A stretch of 64,000 nt of DNA, taken from positions 496,001 to 560,000 of the forward strand of contig NZ_LMKC01000001.1 of the NCBI RefSeq assembly GCF_001421355.1. The letters are read 5' to 3'. The DNA comes from Sphingomonas sp. Leaf9 (GTDB taxonomy: Bacteria; Pseudomonadota; Alphaproteobacteria; Sphingomonadales; Sphingomonadaceae). Below are positions 9,348 through 18,308 of this stretch, in pieces. Under the pieces are notes generated by a model. It saw only the letters and a program-made list of their open reading frames with translations, had not been told where the DNA came from and searched no databases. Numbering within the stretch: the first letter of the stretch is position 1; every line of letters starts with the position of its first letter. The position numbers were made by a program, and so were the translations under genes.

Positions 9348-9892
9348 GCGGGCAGGCGCGATGATGGATGGCGCGGGGGCACGGTGACGTTGCCCCTCTG
9401 CCTGCCAGACCGCTACCGCCGGTGATCGCTGCAATCGATCATACGGGGTGGAAATCCACGTTTCTCGCTTGCCATCATCTGGACGTATTATTGCGTTACA
9501 GGGTGATGGTACGCGAAGCGACTGGTTGCGGATGAAACCAGCGCTGAAGGCGGGGTCATCCCAACGGATACGAATCGGGTGCAGTCGCGAGACGCGGCGC
9601 CGGCGTTGGCCGCGCCCTCTCTGACGGCATCCGACAGGCCGCCGGTGCTACTCCCTTGGCATCGGCGGCCTTCTCCCTATTCCAGTCAATGCCGGTAGCG
9701 CCGGCTGATGGACAGCCGAACGCCGCGTCGGCCACGACGCACCGCACCAAAGGGCGGGCCAGTGTCGCATCGTCCTTTCCGTACCGGTCGCAAAACGGTG
9801 CGGGGTCCAACCCGCAGGGCACGAACCCGCCGCGCGCGACAATCGGACGCCGCCCCCTTCCCCCGGTCCCCCTGCCGCCCTATTCAGCTTCC
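9348..9892. other. 545-base intergenic stretch, no gene supported
   Basis: An upstream extension of the next gene's frame runs from 9656, and an 88-codon reverse frame covers 9556-9822. Neither shows a recognisable domain, a ribosome-binding site or a sensible N-terminus. No terminator or RNA fold stands out. The stretch may hold the sorbosone dehydrogenase promoter, but no convincing -35/-10 pair was seen. Confidence 0.5.
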
Positions 9893-11236
9893 ATGCGCAA
9901 ACATGCCATCCGTTTCGGAATCGTCCTGCTGGTCCTGATCGCGGGACTCGTCTTTTACCTCACCCGGCCCGACCGGGCGGAACTGAGCGAAAACGCGGTC
10001 GCCGGCCGCACCCCGCAACTGTCGCAGGTGCGCAAGCAGACGATCCCGACCGTCCGCATCGCCGAACCGACCGGATGGAAGGACGGTCAGACCCCGACCG
10101 CCCCGGCCGGCCTGCAGGTGCAGGCGTTCGCCAAGAGCCTCGACCATCCGCGCTGGCTCTACCGGCTTGCCAATGGCGACGTGCTGGTCGCCGAAACCAA
10201 CAGCCCCCCGCGCGAAGGCGGCGGCATCACCGGCTGGTTCATGCGGCTGTTCATGGATCAGGCGGGTGCCGGCACCCCTTCGGCCAACCGCATCACCCTG
10301 TTGCGCGATGCCAATGGCGACGGCGTAGCGGAGGGGCGCTCGACGCTGCTCAACGGGCTGAATTCGCCGTTCGGCATGGTGGTGGTCGGCGACTGGCTGT
10401 ACGTCGCCAACACCGACGCGCTGGTCCGCTATCCCTTCCGCGTCGGACAGACCCGCATCACGGCGGGGGCGGAAAAGATCGTCGACCTGCCCGGCGGCGG
10501 CAATCACTGGGCCCGCAACGTCATCGCCGATCCCGATGGCAAGTCGCTGTACGTCAGCGTCGGATCGGCCTCCAACATCGCCGAAAACGGGCTGGAGATC
10601 GAAAAGAACCGCGCCGCCATCTGGCAGGTCGATCCGGTAAAGAAGACGTTCCGCATCTATGCCGCGGGCGTGCGCAACGCCAACGGCATGGCGTTCGAAC
10701 CGCGGACCAGGGATTTGTGGGCGGTCGTCAACGAACGCGACATGCTCGGCTCCGACATGCCGCCCGATTACCTGACCAAGGTCGAATTCGGCGGCAACTA
10801 TGGCTGGCCGTGGCATTATTGGGGCGGATATATCGACGATCGCGTCCAGCCGCAGCGCCCGGACCTGCGCCAGTATGTCGCCCGCCCCGACTATGCGCTG
10901 GGCGCGCATGTCGCCCCGCTCGGCCTCGCCTTTACCAGCGACATGCGGCTGGGCCAGCGGTTCGGCAACGGCGCGGTCGTCGGGCTGCACGGATCGTGGA
11001 ACCGGGTGCCGCCGTCGGGCTACAAGGTGATCTATGTTCCGTTCGCCGCCGATGGCAGCTTCCCGGCCAAGGATGCGAAGCCGGTCGACCTTCTCACCGG
11101 GTTCCTGTCGGCCGATGGCAAACAGGCGTTCGGCCGTCCGGTGGGGGTCATCGCCGACCGCACCGGCGCGATGCTGGTGGCGGATGACGTCGGCAACGTA
11201 ATCTGGCGCGTCAGCCAGCCGCTGTCGGCGCGGTAA
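9893..11236 (+). CDS. Sorbosone dehydrogenase-family PQQ-dependent sugar/aldehyde dehydrogenase
   Basis: The 447-residue protein starts with a single N-terminal hydrophobic anchor (FGIVLLVLIAGLVFYL) and then a six-bladed propeller of the soluble glucose/L-sorbosone dehydrogenase family. Blade sequences include LYRLANGDVLVAE, NHWARNVIADPDG, NANGMAFEP and FGGNYGWPWHYWG. These enzymes oxidise sugars or aldehydes in the periplasm with PQQ. No PQQ biosynthesis genes are in the window. The gene interrupts the usual corC-lnt order. Confidence 0.82.
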   Translation: MRKHAIRFGIVLLVLIAGLVFYLTRPDRAELSENAVAGRTPQLSQVRKQTIPTVRIAEPTGWKDGQTPTAPAGLQVQAFAKSLDHPRWLYRLANGDVLVAETNSPPREGGGITGWFMRLFMDQAGAGTPSANRITLLRDANGDGVAEGRSTLLNGLNSPFGMVVVGDWLYVANTDALVRYPFRVGQTRITAGAEKIVDLPGGGNHWARNVIADPDGKSLYVSVGSASNIAENGLEIEKNRAAIWQVDPVKKTFRIYAAGVRNANGMAFEPRTRDLWAVVNERDMLGSDMPPDYLTKVEFGGNYGWPWHYWGGYIDDRVQPQRPDLRQYVARPDYALGAHVAPLGLAFTSDMRLGQRFGNGAVVGLHGSWNRVPPSGYKVIYVPFAADGSFPAKDAKPVDLLTGFLSADGKQAFGRPVGVIADRTGAMLVADDVGNVIWRVSQPLSAR

Positions 11237-11245
11237 ATCCCTGAC

Positions 11246-11273
11246 CGTCATTCCGGCGACAGCCGGAATGACG
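11246..11273. terminator. Perfect hairpin between convergent genes
   Basis: A perfect 12-bp stem (11246-11257 with 11262-11273, around CATTCCGGC) closes a 4-base loop GACA between the sorbosone dehydrogenase and the oppositely oriented PHA-granule gene. It lacks a U-tract, so it may be a bidirectional terminator or one of the short dispersed palindromes common in this genome. Confidence 0.5.
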
Positions 11274-11288
11274 AAAGGTACCAGCGGC

Positions 11289-11591
11289 CTACTTCAACAG
11301 CGCCGGCCCGTCGCGGCCCAGCTTCTCCTTGATCTTGTTGGCGAACATCGCCAGCATCGGCGGCAGGTCGAGCACCGCATGGACATGGGCGTCGTGCATT
11401 TCGCAACGCGCCTTGACCACCTGCCCCATGCCGCTGACCGTGAAATGCAGCGTGTCACCGTCCCAGCGCTTGTCGTGCATCACGCCGCCGGGGATCATGT
11501 TCGCCAGCTTGTCGATCCCGCCATCGATCCGCTGCCGCACGCCTGCGCGGCCCAGCTGGTGGGGGATATCGACTTCGACCGGTTGGTTCAT
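11289..11591 (-). CDS. Polyhydroxyalkanoic acid system (PHA granule-associated) family protein
   Basis: This 100-residue protein resembles the small PHA_gran_rgn family, with MNQPVEVDIPHQLGRAGVRQRI at the N-terminus, a central GDTLHFTVSGMGQ strand pair and a C-terminal KIKEKLGRDGPALLK. Members are annotated with polyester storage granules, though biochemical evidence is thin. The start is fixed by a good GAGGAG ribosome-binding site ending eight bases upstream. An SMR transporter gene lies upstream on the same strand, 24 bases away. Confidence 0.75.
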   Translation of the reverse strand: MNQPVEVDIPHQLGRAGVRQRIDGGIDKLANMIPGGVMHDKRWDGDTLHFTVSGMGQVVKARCEMHDAHVHAVLDLPPMLAMFANKIKEKLGRDGPALLK

Positions 11592-11615
11592 GCAAAACTC
11601 CTCTTCGCATCGCAT

Positions 11616-11948
11616 CTAGTGTGCGACGCTCTTCGAAAACAGGTTCATCACGAGGACGCCGGCGATGATGAGGCCCATGCCCAGCACCGCCGCCCCGTCC
11701 AGCCGCTGCCCCTGCCACCCCCATGCGATCCCGGCGACCAGCACGATCCCGACCCCGGACCAGATCGCATAGGCGATCCCGGTCGGCATCGTGCGCAACG
11801 CCAGCGACAGGCAGTAGAAGGCGACCGCATAGCCCGCGACGGTCACCAGCGAGGGGCCGAGCTTCGTAAAGCCGGCGGTCGCGCGCATCGTGGAGGTGGC
11901 GATCACTTCAGCAACAATCGCTATGGCAAGCCAGGTGTAGGCGGTCAT
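11616..11948 (-). CDS. Small multidrug resistance (SMR/EmrE-like) efflux protein
   Basis: This 110-residue inner-membrane protein has four transmembrane helices and the essential membrane glutamate E14 (IAIVAEVIATS). The signature helices AYAIWSGVGIVLVAGIAWG and GLIIAGVLVMNL match the SMR family of proton-coupled exporters of cationic drugs or guanidinium. The longer open frame upstream runs through repeat sequence and is rejected as coding. It probably shares a transcript with the PHA-granule gene downstream. Confidence 0.9.
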   Translation of the reverse strand: MTAYTWLAIAIVAEVIATSTMRATAGFTKLGPSLVTVAGYAVAFYCLSLALRTMPTGIAYAIWSGVGIVLVAGIAWGWQGQRLDGAAVLGMGLIIAGVLVMNLFSKSVAH

Positions 11949-11988
11949 CGGGTTGGCGATAGCACGGAAGCGCGAAGGTCGCCCGTGG

Positions 11989-12130
11989 TTCTCGACAAGC
12001 TCGAACTTAACGAGGGTAGGTTCGAGCCTCTCCCCACCACCCCGTTCGGTTCGAGCAGCTTCGAGCTTGTCGAGAAGCATCTGTCGAGAACGCGCCGCCC
12101 AACCGCACCCCGCTCTCGACAAGCTCGAAC
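11989..12130. repeat. Three alternating copies of a TCGACAAGCTCGAA palindromic repeat
   Basis: The core CTCGACAAGCTCGAA occurs at 11989-12006 and 12114-12130, and inverted at 12060-12076, between the divergent SMR and lnt genes. The same TCGACAAGCTC core occurs at 17.3 kb and 59.9 kb, so this belongs to a dispersed family. The copies can pair into long hairpins. Confidence 0.8.
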
Positions 12131-12201
12131 CAAACGGATTGGTTGAAGGCGCATCGCACGCCCCCTTGCACCCGCCCCCTGCACCTAGGATATGCAGCGC
12201 C

Positions 12202-13716
12202 GTGCCCGCTCTTCTCGCCCTGCTCGCCGGCCTGACCTCGGCCCTTGGTTTCGCGCCGCTCGGCTGGTGGCCGGTGACGCTCGCCGCGCTGGCGCTGTGG
12301 CTGTGGGTCGTCCACCGCGCGCCGACGCTTAGGACCGCGCTGTGGCGGTCGTGGCTGTTCGGCGTCGCGCATTTCACGGTCGGCAATAACTGGATTCAGC
12401 ACGCGTTCGATTTCCAGGACCGGATGCCGCCCGCGCTCGGCTATGTCGCGGTGGTCGGCCTCGCACTGTATCTGGCGATCTATCCGATGCTCGCGGGCGG
12501 GATCGCCTGGAAGCTCGGGCGACGCAGCGAACGCCCCGACCTCGCCTATGTCGCGGTCGCCGCCGCCGCATGGATCGCGACCGAATATGCGCGCGCGGTG
12601 GTCTTCACCGGCTATGCGTGGAACCCGATCGGCGTGGTCTGGGTGCCCACACCGCTACGTAGCGTAGCCACCGTTACGGGCACCTACGCGCTGTCAGGGC
12701 TGACCGTATTGCTCAGCGCCGCGCTGTTGCTGCCTCGGCCAAAGGTCCGCGCGGGTGTGATCGTCGCCCTCGCGCTGCTGATGCTGCTCCCCGATCCAGC
12801 GTCGAAGCCTGTAACGGTCGCCGCCACCGCCCCCCGCGTCCGCGTCGTCCAGCCGAATTTCCCGCAAGAGGCGGTGCGCAGCCCCGGCTATGACGAACGC
12901 CTGCTCGACAAGCAGATCGAGCTGTCGGGCACCCCCGGCCCCGCCTCGCGCCTCGTCGTCTGGCCCGAAGGCACGGTCAATTTCTACCTCGAGGACGGCT
13001 ATCCGTTCGACTGGTATCGCCAGTCGCCGTTGCTGCTGCGTGCGAAGATCGTCAGCGTGCTCGGCCCCCGCGACGTCGCGCTGGTCGGCGGTACCGCGCT
13101 GAACTTCGCGCGCGATGGCCAGCTGGTCGGCGCGGGCAACTCGGTCTTCGCGCTCACCCCCGACACCCGCATCGCCGGGCGATATGACAAGGCGCATCTG
13201 GTGCCCGGCGGCGAATATCTCCCGATGCGCTCGCTGCTCCAGCCGCTCGGCCTCTCGCGCCTCGTGATGGGCGATATCGACTTTGCCCCCGGCCCCGGCC
13301 CGGCGACGCTGAGCCTGCCCGGCTTCGGACAGGTCGGGATGCAGATCTGTTACGAGATCATCTTTTCGGGCCAGGTCGTCGATCGTACGCACCGCCCGGC
13401 GTTCCTCTTCAACCCGTCGAACGACGCATGGTTCGGCGCCTGGGGTCCGCCGCAGCATCTGGCACAGGCGCGGCTGCGCGCGACCGAAGAGGGGCTGCCG
13501 ATCCTGCGCGCTACCCCGACCGGCATCTCGGCGGTGATCGATGCGTCGGGCGCGCTGGTCGCCACCATCCCGGCGGGCCGCGCCGATGCGATCGAGGTGC
13601 CGCTGCCCGCCCCCCATGCCCCGACGCTGTTTGCGCGGGTCGGCAACTGGATGGCGTTGCTGGCGATAGTTTTGCTGTCCGCCCTCGCGATTGCCATCCG
13701 CCGCCGCGCGCGCTAG
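12202..13716 (+). CDS. lnt: Apolipoprotein N-acyltransferase
   Basis: Lnt adds the third acyl chain to the N-terminal cysteine of lipoproteins in the inner membrane. The 504-residue protein has an N-terminal multi-helix membrane part and a nitrilase-like periplasmic domain with the catalytic triad E256 (VVWPEGTVN), K330 (RYDKAHLVPGGEYLP) and C383 (GMQICYEIIF), equivalent to E267/K335/C387 of E. coli. GTG 12202 is the likely start, since the longer frame crosses the repeat cluster. It lies 75 bases upstream of metK. Confidence 0.95.
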   Translation: MPALLALLAGLTSALGFAPLGWWPVTLAALALWLWVVHRAPTLRTALWRSWLFGVAHFTVGNNWIQHAFDFQDRMPPALGYVAVVGLALYLAIYPMLAGGIAWKLGRRSERPDLAYVAVAAAAWIATEYARAVVFTGYAWNPIGVVWVPTPLRSVATVTGTYALSGLTVLLSAALLLPRPKVRAGVIVALALLMLLPDPASKPVTVAATAPRVRVVQPNFPQEAVRSPGYDERLLDKQIELSGTPGPASRLVVWPEGTVNFYLEDGYPFDWYRQSPLLLRAKIVSVLGPRDVALVGGTALNFARDGQLVGAGNSVFALTPDTRIAGRYDKAHLVPGGEYLPMRSLLQPLGLSRLVMGDIDFAPGPGPATLSLPGFGQVGMQICYEIIFSGQVVDRTHRPAFLFNPSNDAWFGAWGPPQHLAQARLRATEEGLPILRATPTGISAVIDASGALVATIPAGRADAIEVPLPAPHAPTLFARVGNWMALLAIVLLSALAIAIRRRAR

Positions 13717-13729
13717 AGCCGCGACATAA

Positions 13730-13785
13730 GGAAAGCTTTATATGCGGCATGGCAACGGCCGCACGCTTTCCCTCTAGCCTAGAGG
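13730..13785 (+). promoter_or_regulatory. Structured metK leader that can hide the ribosome-binding site
   Basis: In the 75 bases between lnt and metK, GGAAAGC (13730-13736) pairs with GCTTTCC (13765-13771), enclosing a GCGGC/GCCGC stem-loop (13744-13762). Then CCTCTA (13771-13776) pairs with TAGAGG (13780-13785), which contains the start of the metK Shine-Dalgarno GAGGAAG. The CTTTCCCTCT strand could pair with either partner, so two exclusive folds exist. This looks like a translational switch. It does not match the SAM riboswitch classes I can recall. Confidence 0.5.
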
Positions 13786-13791
13786 AAGTCC

Positions 13792-15003
13792 ATGCGTTCC
13801 AATTATCTCTTCACCTCGGAATCGGTTTCCGAAGGCCATCCCGACAAGGTCGCGGACCAGATTTCCGACTCGATCGTCGACCTGTTCCTGTCGAAGGACC
13901 CCGAAGCGCGCATCGCCTGCGAAACGCTGACCACGACCCAGCTCGTCGTCCTCGCCGGTGAAATCCGCTGCAAGGGCGTGTTCGAAAACGGCGCATGGGC
14001 GGACGGTGCCCAGGACGAGATCGAACGCACCGTGCGCGAAACGGTGAAGGCGATCGGCTATGAACAGTCGGGCTTTCACTGGGAAACCTTCCGCTTCGAA
14101 AACAACCTGCACGCGCAGTCGGCGCATATCGCGCAGGGCGTCGACGCGTCGGGCAACAAGGACGAAGGTGCCGGCGACCAGGGCATCATGTTCGGCTTCG
14201 CCTGTGACGAAACGCCGGACCTGATGCCGGCGACGCTGGACTACAGCCACAAGATCCTCGCGAAGATGGCCGCCGATCGCCACGCCGGCACCGCCCCGTT
14301 CCTCGAACCCGATGCCAAGAGCCAGGTGACGCTGCGCTTCGAAAACGGCAAGCCGGTCGCCGCGACCGCGATCGTCGTCTCGACCCAGCATGCGCCGGGT
14401 TACGACAACGGCGAGAAGGAAGCCGAGCTGCACAATTATGTGAAGTCGGTCGTCGCCGAGGTGCTCCCGGCCGAGCTGCTGTCGGACGCCACCGAATATC
14501 ACATCAACCCGACCGGCAGCTTCGAAATCGGCGGCCCGGACGGGGACGCCGGCCTGACCGGTCGCAAGATCATCGTAGACACGTACGGCGGTGCTGCCCC
14601 GCACGGCGGCGGCGCGTTCAGCGGCAAGGACCCGACGAAGGTCGACCGTTCGGCGGCGTACATCACCCGCTATCTGGCGAAGAACATCGTCGCTGCCGGC
14701 CTTGCCAAGCGCTGCACGATCCAGCTCGCCTATGCGATCGGCGTGTCGAAGCCGCTGTCGCTGTACGTGAACACCCACGGCACCGGCACGGTCGGCGACG
14801 ACGCGATCGAAACCGCGATTGCCGGCATCGCCAAGCTCGGCGGCCTGACCCCGCGCGGCATCCGCACGCACCTGTCGCTCAACAAGCCGATCTATCGCGC
14901 CACCGCCGCCTATGGCCATTTCGGCCGCAAGCCCGAAGGCGATCTGTTCCCGTGGGAAAAGACCGATCTGGTCGACGACCTGAAGGCCGCACTCGCCGCC
15001 TGA
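13792..15003 (+). CDS. metK: S-adenosylmethionine synthetase
   Basis: MetK makes SAM from methionine and ATP. The 403-residue protein is full length, with the N-terminal [18 protein letters not shown] motif, the hexapeptide GAGDQG near residue 125, and the glycine-rich loop [16 protein letters not shown] near 265. It lies in the usual position after lnt, and an intrinsic terminator follows the stop codon. Confidence 0.98.
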   Translation: MRSNYLFTSESVSEGHPDKVADQISDSIVDLFLSKDPEARIACETLTTTQLVVLAGEIRCKGVFENGAWADGAQDEIERTVRETVKAIGYEQSGFHWETFRFENNLHAQSAHIAQGVDASGNKDEGAGDQGIMFGFACDETPDLMPATLDYSHKILAKMAADRHAGTAPFLEPDAKSQVTLRFENGKPVAATAIVVSTQHAPGYDNGEKEAELHNYVKSVVAEVLPAELLSDATEYHINPTGSFEIGGPDGDAGLTGRKIIVDTYGGAAPHGGGAFSGKDPTKVDRSAAYITRYLAKNIVAAGLAKRCTIQLAYAIGVSKPLSLYVNTHGTGTVGDDAIETAIAGIAKLGGLTPRGIRTHLSLNKPIYRATAAYGHFGRKPEGDLFPWEKTDLVDDLKAALAA

Positions 15004-15024
15004 TCCCGCTGGACAGCATTTGCG

Positions 15025-15066
15025 AAAAAAGGGAGGTTCGCCGGCGACGGCGGGCCTCCTTTTTTA
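15025..15066 (+). terminator. Intrinsic terminator after metK
   Basis: AAAAAAGGGAGG is complementary to the later CCTCCTTTTTT across a GC-rich inner hairpin, ending in six thymines. It begins 21 bases after the metK stop and is symmetrical enough to act in either direction. Confidence 0.88.
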
Positions 15067-15089
15067 TGCCGCCGCGCAAGGGGGATGCG

Positions 15090-15932
15090 ATGCGAACCAT
15101 GACGGCACTGCTGGCAATGGCCCTCACCGCGCCCGCCATGGCGCAGACGACGCCGGTCGAGACTATCTCGGCAGAGGATCGCGCGGCGCTGGACCGCACC
15201 ACCGAACGCGGCCGGTTGCTCGCCGCCTATGACCGGGTGGCGTGGCTCGGCACCGATGATGTGCAGAAGCGCCTGCCCGACTGGCAGCAGAAGCTGGGCG
15301 GCTGGATCGTCGAAGGGGCGGCCGCATCGCCGACGCTGATCTTCCATGACCGGTCGCAACCACCGCGTGCGCTCTACACCGCGCGGCTGATCGGTGGAAA
15401 GCTCGCCGAAGCGACGCTCGTCACCGGCGACGCGGCGATACTCTCCCCGGCCCAGCTCCACCTGATCGCGGCGCGCGACAGCGCGGCCAAGGCGATCGGT
15501 GCCGCCAGGCTGCTGCCTTGCGGCCCCGCCTTCAACAGCGTCGTCGTCCCACCCACTACGCCCGATGGCGTGACCTCGGTCTATTTCCTGTCGGCACAGA
15601 CCAAGGCGGACGACCTGCCGATCGGCGGTCATTACCGGGTGGACGTCGCCGCCGACGGGCGCGCCGGTGCGCCCTACGCCTTCTCGAAGGGTTGCATGAC
15701 CGTGCCCCCGCCCCCCAAGGGGCAGCGCGGCGTGGGCGCCGTGGTATCGACCCTCACCGCCCCGCTCCCCAACGAAGCGCACAGTTTCGTCGTGGAGGCG
15801 TATCAGCGGCGGCTCTACGTGGTCGTCCCGCGGGGCGGCGACCGAATGTTCGTGCTGAGGCCCGGTATGCCGACCAGCCTCGTACCGACGACCACCGCCA
15901 GGCCGGAAACGGCACCGAAGCCCGCGGCATAG
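15090..15932 (+). CDS. Secreted protein of unknown function
   Basis: The 280-residue product has a clear signal peptide (MRTMTALLAMALTAPAMA, then AQ) and no membrane segment after it. One cysteine pair is possible (LLPCGPAF and SKGCMTV). The C-terminus is rich in proline and alanine. I do not recognise a domain. ATG 15090 is chosen because it follows an AAGGGGG ribosome-binding site and starts the signal peptide directly. It lies just after the metK terminator. Confidence 0.7.
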   Translation: MRTMTALLAMALTAPAMAQTTPVETISAEDRAALDRTTERGRLLAAYDRVAWLGTDDVQKRLPDWQQKLGGWIVEGAAASPTLIFHDRSQPPRALYTARLIGGKLAEATLVTGDAAILSPAQLHLIAARDSAAKAIGAARLLPCGPAFNSVVVPPTTPDGVTSVYFLSAQTKADDLPIGGHYRVDVAADGRAGAPYAFSKGCMTVPPPPKGQRGVGAVVSTLTAPLPNEAHSFVVEAYQRRLYVVVPRGGDRMFVLRPGMPTSLVPTTTARPETAPKPAA

Positions 15933-16079
15933 GCAGAACCGCCCGCCGACCGTCACCCCGGATCAGGTCCGGGGCGGCAACGCCGGACACGACACCCGAC
16001 TCCCCTCGACATTCCCCCGAAACTACGAAAGGTTCGCGCGCGACGGACGGCTGCCGAACGGCCGCCAAGGGGGGATCAT

Positions 16080-17144
16080 ATGCGGAAATGGATGGCTGTG
16101 CTGACCGCGGGAATGATGATCGCGGCCCCGGTCGCCGCGCAGCAGGTCGGGGCACCGGTCGGCGCGAAGGCGGGCAAGCCTTATCGCTTCAAACATAGCG
16201 GCATCACCGCCCCCGCCGAACTGGACGGGATGAAGCGCGTCGACGTCCGCCAGCTGGGCGACGACGAACTCGACGTGTTCGCCGTCTATCAGGACGGTCC
16301 CGACGCGATCAACGTCTATGTCTATCGCACCTTGAGCGGCAGCGTGCCGGTGTGGTTCGACCGCGCTCGCGCCTCGATCGAACAACGCAAGGAGATGTTC
16401 GGCAATGTCGCGCCGGTGGTCCCGACCGCCTTCACCCCGCCAGGCCAGTCGAGCGCCAGCGGGCTGATGGCGGGATGGACGCTGACCAAGGCGCCCTATA
16501 GCGGCACCGCGCTCGCCATCCTGCCGGTCGGCGAATGGCTGGTGAAGGTGCGCTATAGTTCGACGAAGCTCGACGGCGCGACCGTCGCGGCGCGTATCCC
16601 GGCGGTGCTGGGCGCGCTCGAATGGCCGAAAGCCATCCCCGCCGCCCCCGCCGCCGCGCCGGTCACGGACTGTACTACCCCGCTTGCCTTCGCAGCGAAC
16701 GCCGCGCCGGTGACCGATGCGAATGCGCTGCAAACCGCCGCGCTCACCGGCGGGCTGGTCGCCGCCGCCGAGGGCGAGAAAAGGACCGGCGCTGCCGCCA
16801 CGCCGGCAGCCTGGTGCCGCGACCCGGCCCCTGCGCAGGTCGGTGCCGCCTATCGCCGCGACGGCGCGACCGACGGCTATCTGCTGGCGATCAGTGACAG
16901 CGGGCGCGGCTTTGCGGTCGAACCCGATGTGATCGCCCGCGAAGTGGGGGAATCGGAGGGCAGGAAGGTCGCGCAATGGTCGGTCGCGCTCTACGAACCC
17001 GGATCGATCGCCATCTATGCACCGATGACCGCCCTGCCCGCGCCCGACACGCTGATCGCCGCGCTGAACCGCCCGATCCTCGCCCGCACGACGACCTGGG
17101 GCAAGAAGCGTAACGTCACGATCAATCCCGAATTCTTCAAATAG
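16080..17144 (+). CDS. Secreted protein of unknown function
   Basis: The 354-residue protein starts with a signal peptide (MRKWMAVLTAGMMIAAPVAA, then QQ). A first domain of about 160 residues contains KRVDVRQLGDDELDVFAVYQDG. An alanine-rich linker follows, then a second half with two cysteines (TDCTTPLAF and AAWCRDPAP). No family is recognised. A GGGGG ribosome-binding site lies just before the ATG. It follows another unknown secreted gene on the same strand, but the 147-base gap holds a dispersed palindrome. Confidence 0.7.
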   Translation: MRKWMAVLTAGMMIAAPVAAQQVGAPVGAKAGKPYRFKHSGITAPAELDGMKRVDVRQLGDDELDVFAVYQDGPDAINVYVYRTLSGSVPVWFDRARASIEQRKEMFGNVAPVVPTAFTPPGQSSASGLMAGWTLTKAPYSGTALAILPVGEWLVKVRYSSTKLDGATVAARIPAVLGALEWPKAIPAAPAAAPVTDCTTPLAFAANAAPVTDANALQTAALTGGLVAAAEGEKRTGAAATPAAWCRDPAPAQVGAAYRRDGATDGYLLAISDSGRGFAVEPDVIAREVGESEGRKVAQWSVALYEPGSIAIYAPMTALPAPDTLIAALNRPILARTTTWGKKRNVTINPEFFK

Positions 17145-17253
17145 GGCAACCGGCCCGGCGGGTCGCTTTCCTACACCCCGCCGGCCTGTCATGCTCGCCG
17201 ATGCTCTTTGACATCGCAAAACGACGCCGTAGCGGGCCGGACTACGAGCATAT

Positions 17254-17363
17254 CCGTTCGTGCTGAGTAGGGGCTAGGCTTGTCGAAGACCCGTATTGAA
17301 GCACTTGGTCGCGGTCCTTCGATACGCCCCTTCGACAAGCTCAGTGGCTACTCAGGACGAACG
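17254..17363. repeat. Dispersed ~110-bp palindromic element, copy 1
   Basis: The segment starts CCGTTCGTGCTGAGTAGG and ends ACTCAGGACGAACG. Its halves are imperfect inverted copies, so it can fold into one long hairpin. A near-identical element in the opposite orientation lies at 59935-60047. It contains the TTCGACAAGCTCAG core typical of sphingomonad intergenic repeats and encodes no protein. Confidence 0.85.
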
Positions 17364-17414
17364 ATTGAGCCTGGAGGTCATCAGGCTCCAAAGGGCGGGG
17401 CGCAAAACGTGGCA

Positions 17415-17443
17415 AGTGTGAACTTTGTGAACTTTGGCCGGCG
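17415..17443 (-). repeat. Partial copy of the GTTCAC repeat tail
   Basis: AGTGTGAACTTTGTGAACTTT followed by GGCCGGCG is the reverse complement of the conserved tail of the two tandem structured repeats after nrdB (55581-55853). Only the tail is present here; the hairpin section is not. Confidence 0.7.
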
Positions 17444-17532
17444 GGTTTCAGACAATACACTGTTTACTAACGATATTCTTTCCAGCCCCGATTGGCCGGC
17501 AACGCCGCACGGATCGAGCCATTTCCCAAGAT

Positions 17533-17615
17533 CGTCACCCCGGGCCTGACCCGGGGTCCCGCTTCTTCTCAGCGCCGCAAGAAAGCGGGACCCCGGCTCA
17601 AGGCCGGGGTGACGA
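17533..17615. repeat. Long GTCACCCCGG inverted repeat
   Basis: CGTCACCCCGGGCCTGA at the left and its inverted match ending CCGGGGTGACGA at the right enclose GTCCCGC / GCGGGAC, forming one large hairpin. Similar halves occur near 15950 and 56030. The right arm runs into the 3' end of the PAP2 gene and supplies its stop codon. Confidence 0.75.
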
Positions 17616-18212
17616 TGGGCGCTCCGCCGCCGGCAGCACCCGCGCGACGATCGCCTCCGCCGCCCAGCCGATCAGCGCCCCCACCGCGACGTCGATCGGG
17701 AAGTGGGTACCGCGCGGCACCTGGATCGCGGCGATGCCGGCCGCCGCCGCCTGTACCGGCACCGCCGCGCCCGGATATTCGCGCGCCACCGCCCGCGCGA
17801 CCGCGACGGCACCGGCGGTATGGCCGGAGGGAAAGGAGTTTTGCGGCCCCTCGTCCCGGTCGCCCGGCGTCGGGCGATGCGCCTCGCGACTGGCGAACAG
17901 CTTGGGCCGTGCCCGGTCGACATTATGCTTGATCGCCGCCTTGACCAGCGTGGCGAGGCCGTGCGCCGCCAGCATGCGGACGCCCGTCCGCGTCAGCCGG
18001 GCATCCTGCGCAATCAGCCCGGCGGCGATGGTGGTCAGGTTGATCGCGACCATCGGCGGCTGGTCGGCCACTTCGCTCAGCGCGCCGGCCACCTGTACCA
18101 CCGGATGATGGCGCAACTCGGCAGCCACGCCGTGCCCGACATCGATATCGGCATCGACCAGCTGCTTCGCCTTGTGCCTTGCCTCGCGCTTCGCCTGCTT
18201 CTTCTTGCCCAT
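17598..18212 (-). CDS. PAP2-superfamily phosphatase
   Basis: This 204-residue acid-phosphatase-fold protein has all three catalytic motifs: KHNVDRARP (K-x6-RP), SFPSGH, and RGTHFPIDVAVG (R-x5-H-x3-D). It would dephosphorylate a lipid phosphate such as undecaprenyl pyrophosphate or phosphatidic acid, probably at the membrane. The lysine-rich N-terminus MGKKKQAKREARHKAK is cytoplasmic in type. The last residues SSPRP and the stop are encoded by the arm of a dispersed inverted repeat. The gene is divergent from trmB. Confidence 0.85.
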   Translation of the reverse strand: MGKKKQAKREARHKAKQLVDADIDVGHGVAAELRHHPVVQVAGALSEVADQPPMVAINLTTIAAGLIAQDARLTRTGVRMLAAHGLATLVKAAIKHNVDRARPKLFASREAHRPTPGDRDEGPQNSFPSGHTAGAVAVARAVAREYPGAAVPVQAAAAGIAAIQVPRGTHFPIDVAVGALIGWAAEAIVARVLPAAERPSSPRP

Positions 18213-18308
18213 CGCCCTCCAACCCGTGGGGATCGAGGAAGCTCCCCGTCCGCACGGCCCACCGACACGACTTGTCGACATGGCGGCTTGGCGGGTAGGA
18301 GCGCGGCG

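Noticed and set aside
9556..9822. 88-codon reverse frame in the gap before the sorbosone dehydrogenase
   Set aside because: No ribosome-binding site, no recognised family, and proline/arginine-rich composition typical of non-coding GC-rich DNA.
11953..12201. N-terminal extension of lnt through the repeat cluster
   Set aside because: The sequence is low in hydrophobic residues and made of repeat-encoded serine and arginine; family members begin close to the GTG at 12202.
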